Below, in pieces: positions 7,101 to 14,384 of a stretch of 14,542 nt of DNA. This DNA comes from Synergistaceae bacterium UBA4088. GTDB taxonomy: Bacteria > Synergistota > Synergistia > Synergistales > Thermovirgaceae. The translations under genes and the position numbers were made by a program. The first letter of the stretch is position 1; every line of letters starts with the position of its first letter. The notes under the pieces were generated by a model, which saw only the letters and a list, made by a program, of their open reading frames with translations, was not told where the DNA came from and ran no database searches. The DNA lies in the NCBI GenBank assembly GCA_002382605.1, contig DFYG01000002.1, forward strand, positions 1 to 14,542. Direction: 5' to 3'.

Positions 7101-8786
7101 ATGATAAATTCGAATAAAGTACCGTCGGATATTGAGATAGCGCAGAGTGCAAAGATAAGGCCGATTGTCGAAGTAGCCGAAAAGCTTGGAATACGTGAGG
7201 ATGAGCTTGTTCATTACGGCCCATTCAAGGCAAAAGTGACCCGGGCCTTGTGGGAACGTATAAAGAATAACAAAGATGGAAGGCTCATCCTGGTGACAGC
7301 TATTACCCCGACCCCAGCAGGCGAGGGGAAAACAACGACGACCGTTGGTCTTGGACAGGGGTTGGCCCTTATAGGGAAGAAGGCAGCTATCGCCCTTAGA
7401 GAACCAAGCCTTGGACCCAGTTTCGGAGTCAAAGGGGGGGCAGCCGGCGGCGGCTATTCCCAGGTCATCCCCATGGAGGATATCAACCTGCACTTTACGG
7501 GGGATATCCATGCTGTGACCTCTGCTCATAATCTTGTTTCCGCAATGATAGACAATCACCTTCAGCAGGGAAATGAACTCGGCATCGATCCCCGCCGGGT
7601 TGTCTGGAGGCGGGTGATGGACCTTAACGAGAGGGCGCTCCGCCACGTGATAGTGGGTCTGGGCGGAAAGGCTCACGGTGTTCCGCGAGAGAGCGGCTTC
7701 GATATAACCGTTGCATCTGAACTGATGGCCATACTGTGTCTCTCCACAGATCTAATGGATCTCAAGGAGCGTGTCGGAAGGATAATCATCGGCTACACCT
7801 ATGACAACAAACCCGTTACAGCGAAGGAGATCGGTGTTGCCGGATCGGTTGCCGTTCTGCTGAAGGATGCCCTCAAGCCAAACCTTGTCCAGACGCTTGA
7901 AGGGGTTCCCGCATTCGTGCACGGAGGACCGTTCGCGAACATCGCCCACGGGTGCAACAGCATCCAGGCGACAAAGCACGGGTTGAAACTGGCCGATTAT
8001 TTTGTCACCGAAGCCGGTTTCGGAGCCGATCTCGGAGCAGAGAAATTCTTCGACATCAAGTGCCGGATGGCGGGTCTGAAGCCGAGTGCCGTCGTTCTGG
8101 TGGCTTCGGTCCGCGCCCTGAAGATGCACGGAGGTCTGCCCAAGGCCGAACTCTCGAAGGAAGACCTGGTGGCGCTGAAGGCCGGGCTTCCCAACATGGA
8201 GAAGCACATTGAAAATCTGAACTCTTTTGGGGTTCCGGTTGTAGTGGCCATCAACAGGTTCCCGACCGATACAGAAAAGGAACTTGAGATCATTCGAAAA
8301 CGATGCGCCGATCTGGGAGCTTTCGTTTCCATCTCCGAGGTCTGGGAAATGGGCGGGGAAGGCGGCAGGGACCTTGCTGAAAAAGTAGTAGAAGCCTGCT
8401 CCAGGAGTAACGGCTTCCGCTACCTCTATGATGCGGACTCGTCGCCCCGTGAGAAGATAGAAACAATAGCAAAAAAGATCTACGGTGCCGGTGATGTCCA
8501 GTACACGGATGCGGCAGAGAAGGACCTTGCAAATATCAGTGCCCTTGGTTTTGACCATCTGCTTGTCTGCATGGCAAAGACCCAGGCCTCGATATCGGAT
8601 GATCCTGCCAAAGTCGGTCGCCCGGACGGATTCACCCTGACGGTCAGGGAAGTCAGGATCTCTGCGGGCGCAGGATTCATAGTACCGATCACCGGAAGCA
8701 TCATGACAATGCCGGGACTTCCCAAAAAACCGGCGGCAATGATCATTGACATCGATTCAGAGGAAAGGATCACTGGCCTGTTCTAG
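7101..8786 (+). CDS. fhs: Formate-tetrahydrofolate ligase
   Basis: This 561-residue protein catalyses formate + ATP + THF to 10-formyl-THF, and the reverse, ATP-yielding direction in purine- and amino-acid-fermenting bacteria. Diagnostic blocks are the N-terminus [18 protein letters not shown], the ATP loop [13 protein letters not shown] (about residues 70-82), [19 protein letters not shown], the block from NLHFTGD through [57 protein letters not shown] and the C-terminal [16 protein letters not shown]. The open frame extends to 7014, but the ATG at 7101 has AAGGAGG about 11 nt upstream and gives the usual family N-terminus and length. folD follows 31 nt later. Next to GlyA and FolD it completes a serine-to-formate one-carbon route. 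Confidence 0.98.
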   Translation: MINSNKVPSDIEIAQSAKIRPIVEVAEKLGIREDELVHYGPFKAKVTRALWERIKNNKDGRLILVTAITPTPAGEGKTTTTVGLGQGLALIGKKAAIALREPSLGPSFGVKGGAAGGGYSQVIPMEDINLHFTGDIHAVTSAHNLVSAMIDNHLQQGNELGIDPRRVVWRRVMDLNERALRHVIVGLGGKAHGVPRESGFDITVASELMAILCLSTDLMDLKERVGRIIIGYTYDNKPVTAKEIGVAGSVAVLLKDALKPNLVQTLEGVPAFVHGGPFANIAHGCNSIQATKHGLKLADYFVTEAGFGADLGAEKFFDIKCRMAGLKPSAVVLVASVRALKMHGGLPKAELSKEDLVALKAGLPNMEKHIENLNSFGVPVVVAINRFPTDTEKELEIIRKRCADLGAFVSISEVWEMGGEGGRDLAEKVVEACSRSNGFRYLYDADSSPREKIETIAKKIYGAGDVQYTDAAEKDLANISALGFDHLLVCMAKTQASISDDPAKVGRPDGFTLTVREVRISAGAGFIVPITGSIMTMPGLPKKPAAMIIDIDSEERITGLF

Positions 8787-8817
8787 GCCTGCTTTCCGGA
8801 TGGAGACGGTTCATATT

Positions 8818-9708
8818 ATGGAAATCGCACAGATCCTGGACGGCAGAAAAACAGCCGCATCTGTCAGGGAAAGAATACGTACGAGTGTTGAGGATCTGAG
8901 ATTGTCGGGAAAACCTGTCCCCGGCCTGGCTGTCGTCCTGGTCGGAGAAGACCCTGCTTCGAAAGTGTATGTCGGTGAGAAGGAAAAGGCATGCAAGGCT
9001 GTAGGATTCAATTCTTTCCTGTTCCGGCTCCCTGAAGGATCGACTGAAGAACAAATACTCACGCTTGTCCGCAAACTGAATGGCGACCCCGGGGTCCACG
9101 GCATCCTGGTCCAATTACCGCTTCCGGACGGAATTGACGCCTCGGCAGTGATAGAGGCCATCGACACCGCAAAGGATGTCGACGGTTTTCACCCGCTCAA
9201 TATGGGGCGGCTTGTAATGGGACTCAAGTCAGTCCAGCCATGCACCCCGAGAGGGATAATGTATCTCCTCAAAGAATACGGGATAGATCCTTCCGGGAAG
9301 AGAGCAGTGGTTCTTGGCAGGAGCAACATCGTCGGGAAGCCCGTAGCTCAAATGCTGATGTCGGACAATGCCACCGTTACTATCTGTCACAGCCGCACTC
9401 CTGGAGTGGAGTGTTACACAAGGGAAGCGGATATTATTATATCCGCGATAGGAAAGCCGATGTTCCTTACGGCCTCCATGGTCAAAGAAGGCAGCGTGGT
9501 TGTCGATGTCGGGATCAACAGACTGGAAGAGGGTCTCGTCGGCGATGTCGACTTCGCGGAAGTAAGGGAGAAGGCCTCCTGGATCACCCCTGTGCCGGGA
9601 GGTATAGGCCCGATGACGATCGCCATGCTGTTGTTGAACACCCTGGAACTGTATCTTGAGTCAGATATAATGACCGCCCAACCGGGACAAAAAGGTGGTT
9701 CGTCATGA
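8818..9708 (+). CDS. folD: Methylene-THF dehydrogenase / methenyl-THF cyclohydrolase
   Basis: This 296-residue bifunctional enzyme converts 5,10-methylene-THF to 10-formyl-THF with NAD(P) reduction. It has ILDGRKTAASVRERI at the N-terminus, the catalytic-lysine region VYVGEKEKACKAVGF, GILVQLPLPDGID, KDVDGFHPLNMGRL, QPCTPRGI, the nucleotide-binding VVLGRSNIVGKPVAQML, ADIIISAIGKP, VVDVGINR and the terminal ITPVPGGIGPMTIAML. The start is taken at ATG 8818, which gives a standard N-terminus, although its GGAG is 12 nt away. ATG 8800 is also in frame (six residues longer) but has no ribosome site. The stop overlaps the start of the TPR gene (ATGA, 4 nt), implying translational coupling. With GlyA and Fhs it links serine cleavage to formate and ATP. 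Confidence 0.97.
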   Translation: MEIAQILDGRKTAASVRERIRTSVEDLRLSGKPVPGLAVVLVGEDPASKVYVGEKEKACKAVGFNSFLFRLPEGSTEEQILTLVRKLNGDPGVHGILVQLPLPDGIDASAVIEAIDTAKDVDGFHPLNMGRLVMGLKSVQPCTPRGIMYLLKEYGIDPSGKRAVVLGRSNIVGKPVAQMLMSDNATVTICHSRTPGVECYTREADIIISAIGKPMFLTASMVKEGSVVVDVGINRLEEGLVGDVDFAEVREKASWITPVPGGIGPMTIAMLLLNTLELYLESDIMTAQPGQKGGSS

Positions 9709-10835
9709 AAAGGATCGCAATCCTGGCAACGTTCACCTTCCTGCTGCTGATCGCTTCCACATCAGTGGTTTCAGCGGACGAGGCCCAGAACTTTTATTCC
9801 AGAGGCATCAAACATGCATCACAGCAGGAGTTGGAAAAGGCTGTGGCTGCCTTTGAAAGTGCCCTGGAGATCAGGCCGGGTTTTGCCGAGGCGCATTTTC
9901 ACCTTGCCCTTGCTTTGGAGGGACAGGGAAAAACAGAAGAAGCGATCCAGCATTATAAGGATACGATCAGGCTGAAACCAGAATTCGCTGGCGCCTATAA
10001 CAACCTTGGAAATGCCTTCAAGGCACTCGGGCAGACCCGGGAAGCGGCCGAGTGGCTTCAGCGTGCTGTGGAAGTTGATCCGGCCATGGCTTTAGCGTGG
10101 TACAACCTCGGGAACGTTCTCTTTGAGGAAGATAAACTTGAGGAAGCTATCGCAAAGTATCAAAAAACCATCCAGCTCGATCCCCTGTCCGCCCGGGCCC
10201 ATTTTCAGCTCGGCCGGATATACGCTACGCTCGGCCGGTACAACGAGGCTGTCTCCTCCTACGAACAGGTCCTTGAACTGGTGCCCGGGAACGACGAGGC
10301 CACCTTCAACCTGAGCGCTGTATACGGGGCGACTGGCAACCTTGACAAAGAGGTTGAGTTCCTCCGGGCCTTCGTGGCAAAAAACCCGGACAACGCACTC
10401 GGTTTCTACAACCTCGGGACTTCCCTCTTCAAAATGGAGAAATACGAAGATGCCTCACAGGCTCTTTTGCGTTCGACGGAACTGGCACCGGACAACGCAA
10501 GCGCCTGGAACAATCTGAGCCAGACATACCTCAGTCTGGACGATTACCCGCGTGCGGTTGAAGCCGCGATGAAAGCAGTTCAGATCAGCCCCGATCTTGC
10601 CATTGCACACAGCAGTCTCGGGTTTGCGTTGATCGGGATGGAGGATTTCAGCGGATCCATAAGCGCTTTCACCGAATCTATCAGGCTTAACCCGGATATT
10701 GCCGAGCCTCGCTTCGGCCTTGGGGTAGCCGCTCTTGCAAGTGGAGACAGGGCGACAGCGGAAGAACAGGCGAAAGCGCTGGAAAAACTGAATCCGGAAT
10801 TTGCCGCCAGGCTGAATGATCTTCTGTCCAGGTAA
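9705..10835 (+). CDS. Exported tetratricopeptide-repeat protein (ten TPRs)
   Basis: This 376-residue protein has an N-terminal signal peptide (MKR, hydrophobic ATFTFLLLIASTSVV, probable cleavage after VSA near residue 24). The rest is ten consecutive 34-residue TPR units from about residue 27, each showing the pattern N/A-x3-LG ... Y/A-x3-A ... P; one example is AWYNLGNVLFEEDKLEEAI. The last unit ends in a short helix, FAARLNDLLSR. Such solenoids bind partner proteins or peptides; here it would act outside the cytoplasmic membrane. No lipobox cysteine or catalytic domain is visible. Its start lies inside the folD stop (4-nt overlap), so it is probably translated from the same mRNA, an unexpected partner for cytoplasmic folate enzymes. 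It is the last gene of the operon. Confidence 0.9.
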   Translation: MKRIAILATFTFLLLIASTSVVSADEAQNFYSRGIKHASQQELEKAVAAFESALEIRPGFAEAHFHLALALEGQGKTEEAIQHYKDTIRLKPEFAGAYNNLGNAFKALGQTREAAEWLQRAVEVDPAMALAWYNLGNVLFEEDKLEEAIAKYQKTIQLDPLSARAHFQLGRIYATLGRYNEAVSSYEQVLELVPGNDEATFNLSAVYGATGNLDKEVEFLRAFVAKNPDNALGFYNLGTSLFKMEKYEDASQALLRSTELAPDNASAWNNLSQTYLSLDDYPRAVEAAMKAVQISPDLAIAHSSLGFALIGMEDFSGSISAFTESIRLNPDIAEPRFGLGVAALASGDRATAEEQAKALEKLNPEFAARLNDLLSR

Positions 10836-10846
10836 ATACCTCATAC

Positions 10847-10858
10847 CGGGTTTTCCCG
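10847..10858. terminator. Short hairpin at the convergent gene junction, weak terminator candidate
   Basis: CGGG-TTTT-CCCG is a perfect 4-bp stem located between the TPR gene (plus) and the MarR remnant (minus). No T-run follows on either strand, so it is a poor intrinsic terminator and may be only incidental. Confidence 0.25.
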
Positions 10859-10861
10859 CAC

Positions 10862-11053
10862 CTAACTTATACTCGGGCCCCCGCCTGATAGGCTTTCGCT
10901 GATCTCATCTTGCGTATATCCCGGATCCATCGCTATTTCCATCAGGAAACGCCTTGCTCCATGCCCGATGTCGCTTTCCGGGAAGACGCTGTCCATGAAC
11001 GCGCAGAGGTTTCTGTTAATGACAGAAAGCCATTTGCCGAAGGATCCGTCCAT
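10862..11053 (-). pseudogene. Truncated MarR-family regulator
   Basis: The 63-residue frame starts MDGSFGKWLSVINRNLCAFM and continues ARRFLMEIAMDPGYTQDEIS, then ESLSGGGPSIS and a stop. This is the N-terminal dimerisation helix and the first half of the winged-helix domain of MarR regulators. The recognition helix and everything after it (usually about 80 further residues) is missing, and neither the following 26 nt nor other frames supply it. GGAAGGGG at the end of the MATE gene lies about 12 nt before this ATG, which is 7 nt past the MATE stop; an ATG at 11086 in the same frame would overlap MATE by 26 nt. A MATE-MarR operon is a common arrangement, so this is probably the decayed local regulator of the transporter. 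It might still make a short dimerising peptide. Confidence 0.65.
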
Positions 11054-11060
11054 ATTGCGA

Positions 11061-12425
11061 TCATACCCCTTCCGGAAGGGGTTCAAGAGCCTTCAGGCTC
11101 CTGGTCTGGGGAACAAGAAAGAATACCGTGAGAGCGAAGGAAAGAACATCAGCAACAGCGAACGAGAGCCAGACCCCGTTGATACCCATATAGCGGGGCA
11201 TGATCATGAGAAGCGGAATGAAGAAAAGAACGGGCCGGGCGGTATTTATCAGAAAGGAAGGGAAGGCTTTCCCCAGGGCCTGGAACACGCTTCCCGCGAC
11301 CTTGTTGTAACCCGCCAGGAAGAAACCTGCAACCATAAGTCTCATGGCGTGAGGCCCCATCTCCAGAAGATCCGTGTCGGTCGTGAATATCCGCAGAACT
11401 GGCGAGGGGAAAGCCAGCAGCAGAAGGGCTATCCCCGAGCAGAAAGCCAATGCAAGACGGTTTGATGTGACGATCGCCTCAAGTGTTCTCCGGTAGTTGC
11501 CTGCGCCGTAGTTGTACCCCACGATCGGCTGCATCCCCTGCGCGATCCCGATCGTCGGCATTGCGGAGAAGATGATAATGCGGTTGTTCACCCCGAATGC
11601 GGCCACGGCAATGTTTCCGCCGTAAAAGCCCAGCAGCTGGTTGATAAGGCCGAAGACAAAGCTTGACGAGGCATGGTGCAGAAGGGCCGGAAACCCGATG
11701 ATGAAGATCTCCCTCAGGATCCGGAACCGTGGTTTCATATCAGCCAGTCTGAAAGCCAGAATGCTTTTCCCCGAGAGGAAGAACCAGCCTATCCATACAA
11801 TGACCAGGACCCTCGAGAGAACGGTGGCTATGGCGGCTCCGCGGATCCCCATTCCAAGACCGAAAATAAAAATTGGATCAAGGATGATGTTTGCGATCGC
11901 GCCGACAAGCATGGACCACATTGCGGTCTTTGCCGCCCCCTCTGATCGGATAACGTTGTTCATCGACATAGTAAAGATTATGAGTGGGCTGCCGAGGAAT
12001 ATTACTCCCATGTAATCTGCGGCGAAGGGGAGTATGCCGGCAGAGGCCCCAAAAAGTGAGAGTATTTGGGGAAGGAAGATGCTTCCGAAAATGATGAAGA
12101 GGACCCCAAGAACAGCTGTCGCCAGAAGATTGTTGCCGAAGGCTTTCTGAGCAGAGTCATGATCCTTTGCACCAAGACTGCGGGAGATCAGGGATGCGGT
12201 CCCTATCCCGAGCATCGCACCGGTTCCCCCGATGATCATCTGGATCGGAAAAACGATCGAAAGCCCCGCTATGCCCAGAGATCCGACTCCGTGGCCGATG
12301 TAGATCGTGTCAACAAGGTTGTAAAGACCGTTTACGATCATCCCGACCATCGCAGGAAGTGACAATTTCCAGATCAGCCTGCCGACTGGTTCGTCGGCAA
12401 GCATTTTTTCACGGTTGCTGATCAA
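11061..12425 (-). CDS. MATE-family multidrug/cation efflux transporter
   Basis: This is a 454-residue integral membrane protein with about twelve hydrophobic segments in two similar halves. MATE markers are LSLPAMVGMIVNGLYNLVDT with YIGHGVG near the N-terminus, GTASLISRSLGAKD, NNVIRSEGAAKTAM, NIILDPIFIFGLGMGIRGAA and, in the second half, GIAQGMQPIVGYNYGAGNYRR. The family exports drugs and organic cations using a Na+ or H+ gradient. The start is uncertain: TTG at 12425 sits in a T-tract with GGGGG about 7 nt upstream, whereas ATG at 12404 gives a slightly shorter protein but has no ribosome site. The open frame upstream to 12542 reads through a terminator hairpin and is unlikely to be coding. 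The MarR remnant follows directly. No substrate can be inferred. Confidence 0.92.
   Translation of the reverse strand: MISNREKMLADEPVGRLIWKLSLPAMVGMIVNGLYNLVDTIYIGHGVGSLGIAGLSIVFPIQMIIGGTGAMLGIGTASLISRSLGAKDHDSAQKAFGNNLLATAVLGVLFIIFGSIFLPQILSLFGASAGILPFAADYMGVIFLGSPLIIFTMSMNNVIRSEGAAKTAMWSMLVGAIANIILDPIFIFGLGMGIRGAAIATVLSRVLVIVWIGWFFLSGKSILAFRLADMKPRFRILREIFIIGFPALLHHASSSFVFGLINQLLGFYGGNIAVAAFGVNNRIIIFSAMPTIGIAQGMQPIVGYNYGAGNYRRTLEAIVTSNRLALAFCSGIALLLLAFPSPVLRIFTTDTDLLEMGPHAMRLMVAGFFLAGYNKVAGSVFQALGKAFPSFLINTARPVLFFIPLLMIMPRYMGINGVWLSFAVADVLSFALTVFFLVPQTRSLKALEPLPEGV
11065..11082. repeat. Perfect 18-bp palindrome at the end of the MATE gene
   Basis: ACCCCTTCCGGAAGGGGT is perfectly self-complementary. 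It spans the last codons of the MATE gene and contains the GGAAGGGG that would serve as ribosome site for the MarR remnant on the minus strand. A second small hairpin, GAGCCTTCAGGCTC (11087-11100), lies immediately beside it. It could be an operator or an RNA hairpin at the gene junction. Confidence 0.5.
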
Positions 12426-12462
12426 AAAAACACCCCCGCCTGTTGCGGTGCGACAGGCGGAG
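12424..12462 (-). terminator. Intrinsic terminator / attenuator immediately upstream of the MATE gene
   Basis: On the minus strand CCGCCTGT pairs with ACAGGCGG (8 perfect bp at 12453-12460 and 12436-12443, extendable by a G-U and a G-C pair) around a 9-nt loop, and the stem is followed by GGGTG and seven T. This is a textbook Rho-independent terminator. It would stop read-through from the GGDEF remnant and the exported-protein gene. The 3' arm carries the GGGGG that looks like the MATE ribosome site, and the T-tract carries the candidate TTG start. Confidence 0.75.
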
Positions 12463-12489
12463 TATATGGAATTATTGTTGTATATGCAA
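12461..12489 (-). promoter_or_regulatory. Candidate MATE promoter
   Basis: On the minus strand TTGCAT (12489-12484) and TATACT (12466-12461) are separated by exactly 17 nt. The -10 matches 5 of 6 consensus positions and the -35 matches 3 of 6. The expected transcription start (about 12454) falls inside the 5' arm of the terminator hairpin, so transcripts from this promoter would lack most of that arm and escape termination. Confidence 0.4.
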
Positions 12490-12491
12490 CA
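12476..12491. promoter_or_regulatory. MarR-like operator palindrome
   Basis: TGTTGTATATGCAACA is a 16-bp inverted repeat with 14 of 16 symmetric positions (arms TGTTG and CAACA). It covers the candidate -35 of the MATE promoter. Size and TTG...CAA ends fit MarR-family operators. The adjacent MarR gene is truncated, so the site may be a relic or may be used by another regulator. Confidence 0.4.
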
Positions 12492-12507
12492 TTTCTGGTT
12501 TTCCCCA

Positions 12508-12767
12508 CTATCCTCTGAATCCCTTCTTTTTCCTCTTTTCATCGTACATCCTGTTATCAGCCTGCTTCAGCATTTCTTGAAAATTTCCGGAAGAGGAAAA
12601 GACGGGAGAAAACCCGAGCGAGAAACCGATCTGAAGATCGGGATTTTCCAGGTTGAACTTTTCAAGCGCCCGGTCCAGTCTTTCTCTTAAGGAGTCTACG
12701 ATATCCTGAGAGCATACAGTCATCAGGGGGCAAATTCATCCCCTAATGCTTTTACCCCATCCATCAT
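12508..12767 (-). pseudogene. Remnant of a GGDEF (diguanylate cyclase) domain, frameshifted
   Basis: From 12723 the minus strand encodes 71 residues typical of the end of a GGDEF domain: DSLRERLDRALEKFNLENPD, then IGFSLGFSP and MLKQADNRMYDEKRKKK (compare the family's SiGia ... ADkaMYeaKr ending). Just upstream in another frame, from ATG 12767, lies MMDGVKALGDEFAP and a stop. The two pieces join through a run of five C (GCCCCCTG): removing two C gives GDEFALMTVCSQDIVDSL, which reads as a normal GGDEF continuation. The signature itself is degenerate (LGDEF), and the N-terminal half of the domain and any sensor are missing, because the exported-protein gene ends at 12778. No active enzyme is expected. 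The C-run could also hide a sequencing error, but the missing N-terminus cannot be explained that way. Confidence 0.65.
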
Positions 12768-12777
12768 GTTTCTTCGA

Positions 12778-13542
12778 TCATTCTATTTCCACCAGAAAAA
12801 ACCCGTCGGCCGGTTCAACGACCCGGTAGACGCGCCCTCTTTCCCTGTCCCAGGCGTATGGGCCACCGGATGCAGGCTGTCCGGCCGAGTTCAAAAATAT
12901 CATTTCGCGTAACATCGCGTAAGAATACGTGACCACAGAACGGGCGGGATGCGCAAAGGGAAGTTCCCCCTTGATCTCCGCCTTCGGCCAGCCGCCAACG
13001 GGGGGCAAACCCGTGAGGGCCTCCAGTTTTTCTATCATGTTTTCATACTCACGAGGAGCCGTGCGAATGGCCAAATGAGCGGAACGTGAAGAACTGCGAA
13101 GATCCTCCAGGATCCTTTGTGCCAGCCATGGCGCACTTCGTTCCTCCAGGTCCAGAAGTGCCAGCGAAGTGTAATAGACAGCATCGAAGGCGGCCAAAGG
13201 TTTCGGAACCATCTGGGGGTGCCAGAAACCCGATACGCTTTCCCATTGCGAAGGATCTCCCTCCGGAAACAGCAGGCGAATGAGAGCCAGGCCATTGGCT
13301 GCCCGGAGCCTGGATGGTGTGCCTTCGTCCCTGATGGAGCGCCAGAGGTCAATGGGCTTTGCCTGATCCGCCATGGAAAGGAGGGATTCCTCCAGTTCGG
13401 CTATCTCAGGGCGTGCTTCCTCCTTTGCCAGGTACAAAGCCGCGAGTTCCTCGTAACTTCTTTTCGGTGCGGTATCAGCCGAATGGGCAGAGAAGGGTGT
13501 AATAACGATCAGGATCATCGCTGCCAATACAAGTTTTTTCAA
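12778..13542 (-). CDS. Exported protein of unknown function
   Basis: This 254-residue protein begins with a clear signal peptide (MKK, hydrophobic LVLAAMILIVITPF, cleavage probably after SAHSA near residue 22) and has no lipobox, so it is likely periplasmic or secreted. The mature part is mostly helical: EELAALYLAKEEARPEIAEL, a leucine/alanine-rich stretch around AANGLALIRLLFPEG, and FDAVYYTSLALLDLEERSAP. It ends in a beta-like tail (ARSVVTYSYAMLREMIFLN, then YAWDRERGRVYRVVE). No catalytic motif is recognised. The start is TTG at 13542 with a strong AGGAGG (complement of 13551-13556) at 8-nt spacing. It is divergent from the carbonic anhydrase gene and upstream of the GGDEF remnant. I cannot assign a family. 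Confidence 0.8.
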   Translation of the reverse strand: MKKLVLAAMILIVITPFSAHSADTAPKRSYEELAALYLAKEEARPEIAELEESLLSMADQAKPIDLWRSIRDEGTPSRLRAANGLALIRLLFPEGDPSQWESVSGFWHPQMVPKPLAAFDAVYYTSLALLDLEERSAPWLAQRILEDLRSSSRSAHLAIRTAPREYENMIEKLEALTGLPPVGGWPKAEIKGELPFAHPARSVVTYSYAMLREMIFLNSAGQPASGGPYAWDRERGRVYRVVEPADGFFLVEIE

Positions 13543-13807
13543 AGTGTTCGCCTCCTGGCCAATTATAATTTGTTTGCCGCAGCATTCGAAATAGCGTTAT
13601 GGTCGTTCTGAAAGCAGGTTTGCGATATTTGGCGGCTCGGGTCTTCACCAGGATAAATATTTACCCTTTAAACACTATAATACAATATTTCCCGTTTCAA
13701 AAGAAGAACAGGACCCCGGAACATCCTTGAGGTATTATATTCACCGATGTGTATTGCCAGCCAAGTGAGCCATATATCACCCCCAACAGGGGCAGGAGGG
13801 TTTTGCC
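13543..13807. promoter_or_regulatory. Divergent intergenic region upstream of carbonic anhydrase
   Basis: This 265-nt non-coding stretch is AT-rich near 13651-13690. A perfect TATAAT (13676-13681) is a plausible plus-strand -10, without a good -35 at 16-18 nt. The palindrome AATTATAATT (13561-13570) gives a TATAAT on the minus strand about 20 nt before the exported-protein start codon. A small hairpin, CCCC-AACA-GGGG (13781-13792), lies next to the carbonic anhydrase ribosome site. I see no coding sequence or recognised RNA in it. Confidence 0.35.
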
Positions 13808-14356
13808 TTGAAGGACCTTATCGATGGGTACCAGAAATTTCTTTTGCGCGCTGACCGGAGCCGTTACGCCGATCTCTGCGGTGGACAGAAACCGCACACT
13901 CTTGTTATCGGCTGTTCCGACAGCCGCATCATCCCGGAAGAGATCTTTACCGCAGGCCCAGGCGAACTGTTCGTCCTTCGGAACGTCGGGAACCTGTGCT
14001 GCACGGACGATCCTTCTGTCGCTTCGGCGATCGAATATGCCGTCGGGCATCTTGGCGTGAGCAGGGCCGTCATTTTGTCTCACGGGGACTGCGGAGCAGT
14101 CAAGGCAGCGTGTCATCCTGAACACCTCTTTGAGAGAGGGATCCGGTCCTGGCTGGAGAAAGAATGCTATTCCGGTGCTTCGCTTGAAGAAGCGATCAAA
14201 TCATGGGGAATCCGCCAGCTGGAACGTCTGGAAGTTTTCCCTGTAGTGAAAGAGGCTGTCGAAAAGGGAAAACTGGAAACATCGCTCCTTTATTTTGATC
14301 TTGGAACCCTGCGTCTTGATCGTTATGATGGTGCGGACTGGATCGTTGTACTGTAG
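13808..14356 (+). CDS. Beta-class carbonic anhydrase
   Basis: This 182-residue protein matches the size and motifs of beta carbonic anhydrases, which interconvert CO2 and bicarbonate at a zinc site. The zinc and catalytic residues are visible: Cys36 with the Asp38-Arg40 dyad in VIGCSDSRIIPE, and His92 and Cys95 in SHGDCGAVKA. RNVGNLCC and AIEYAVGHLGV complete the family pattern. The start is TTG at 13808, supported by AGGAGGG 7 nt upstream; the next in-frame ATG would remove the active-site region. There is no signal peptide, so it is cytoplasmic. It is followed 28 nt later by a C-S lyase gene in the same direction. The role is probably bicarbonate supply or pH balance. Confidence 0.93.
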   Translation: MKDLIDGYQKFLLRADRSRYADLCGGQKPHTLVIGCSDSRIIPEEIFTAGPGELFVLRNVGNLCCTDDPSVASAIEYAVGHLGVSRAVILSHGDCGAVKAACHPEHLFERGIRSWLEKECYSGASLEEAIKSWGIRQLERLEVFPVVKEAVEKGKLETSLLYFDLGTLRLDRYDGADWIVVL

Positions 14357-14384
14357 AAAAAATCCAGACAATGGAGTGATCTGC

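Noticed and set aside
7752..8558. 268-codon minus-strand open frame inside fhs
   Set aside because: It is fully antisense to a highly conserved enzyme, and the translation shows no domain.
13117..13611. 164-codon plus-strand open frame
   Set aside because: It is antisense to the exported protein, which has a signal peptide and a strong ribosome site; this frame has neither.
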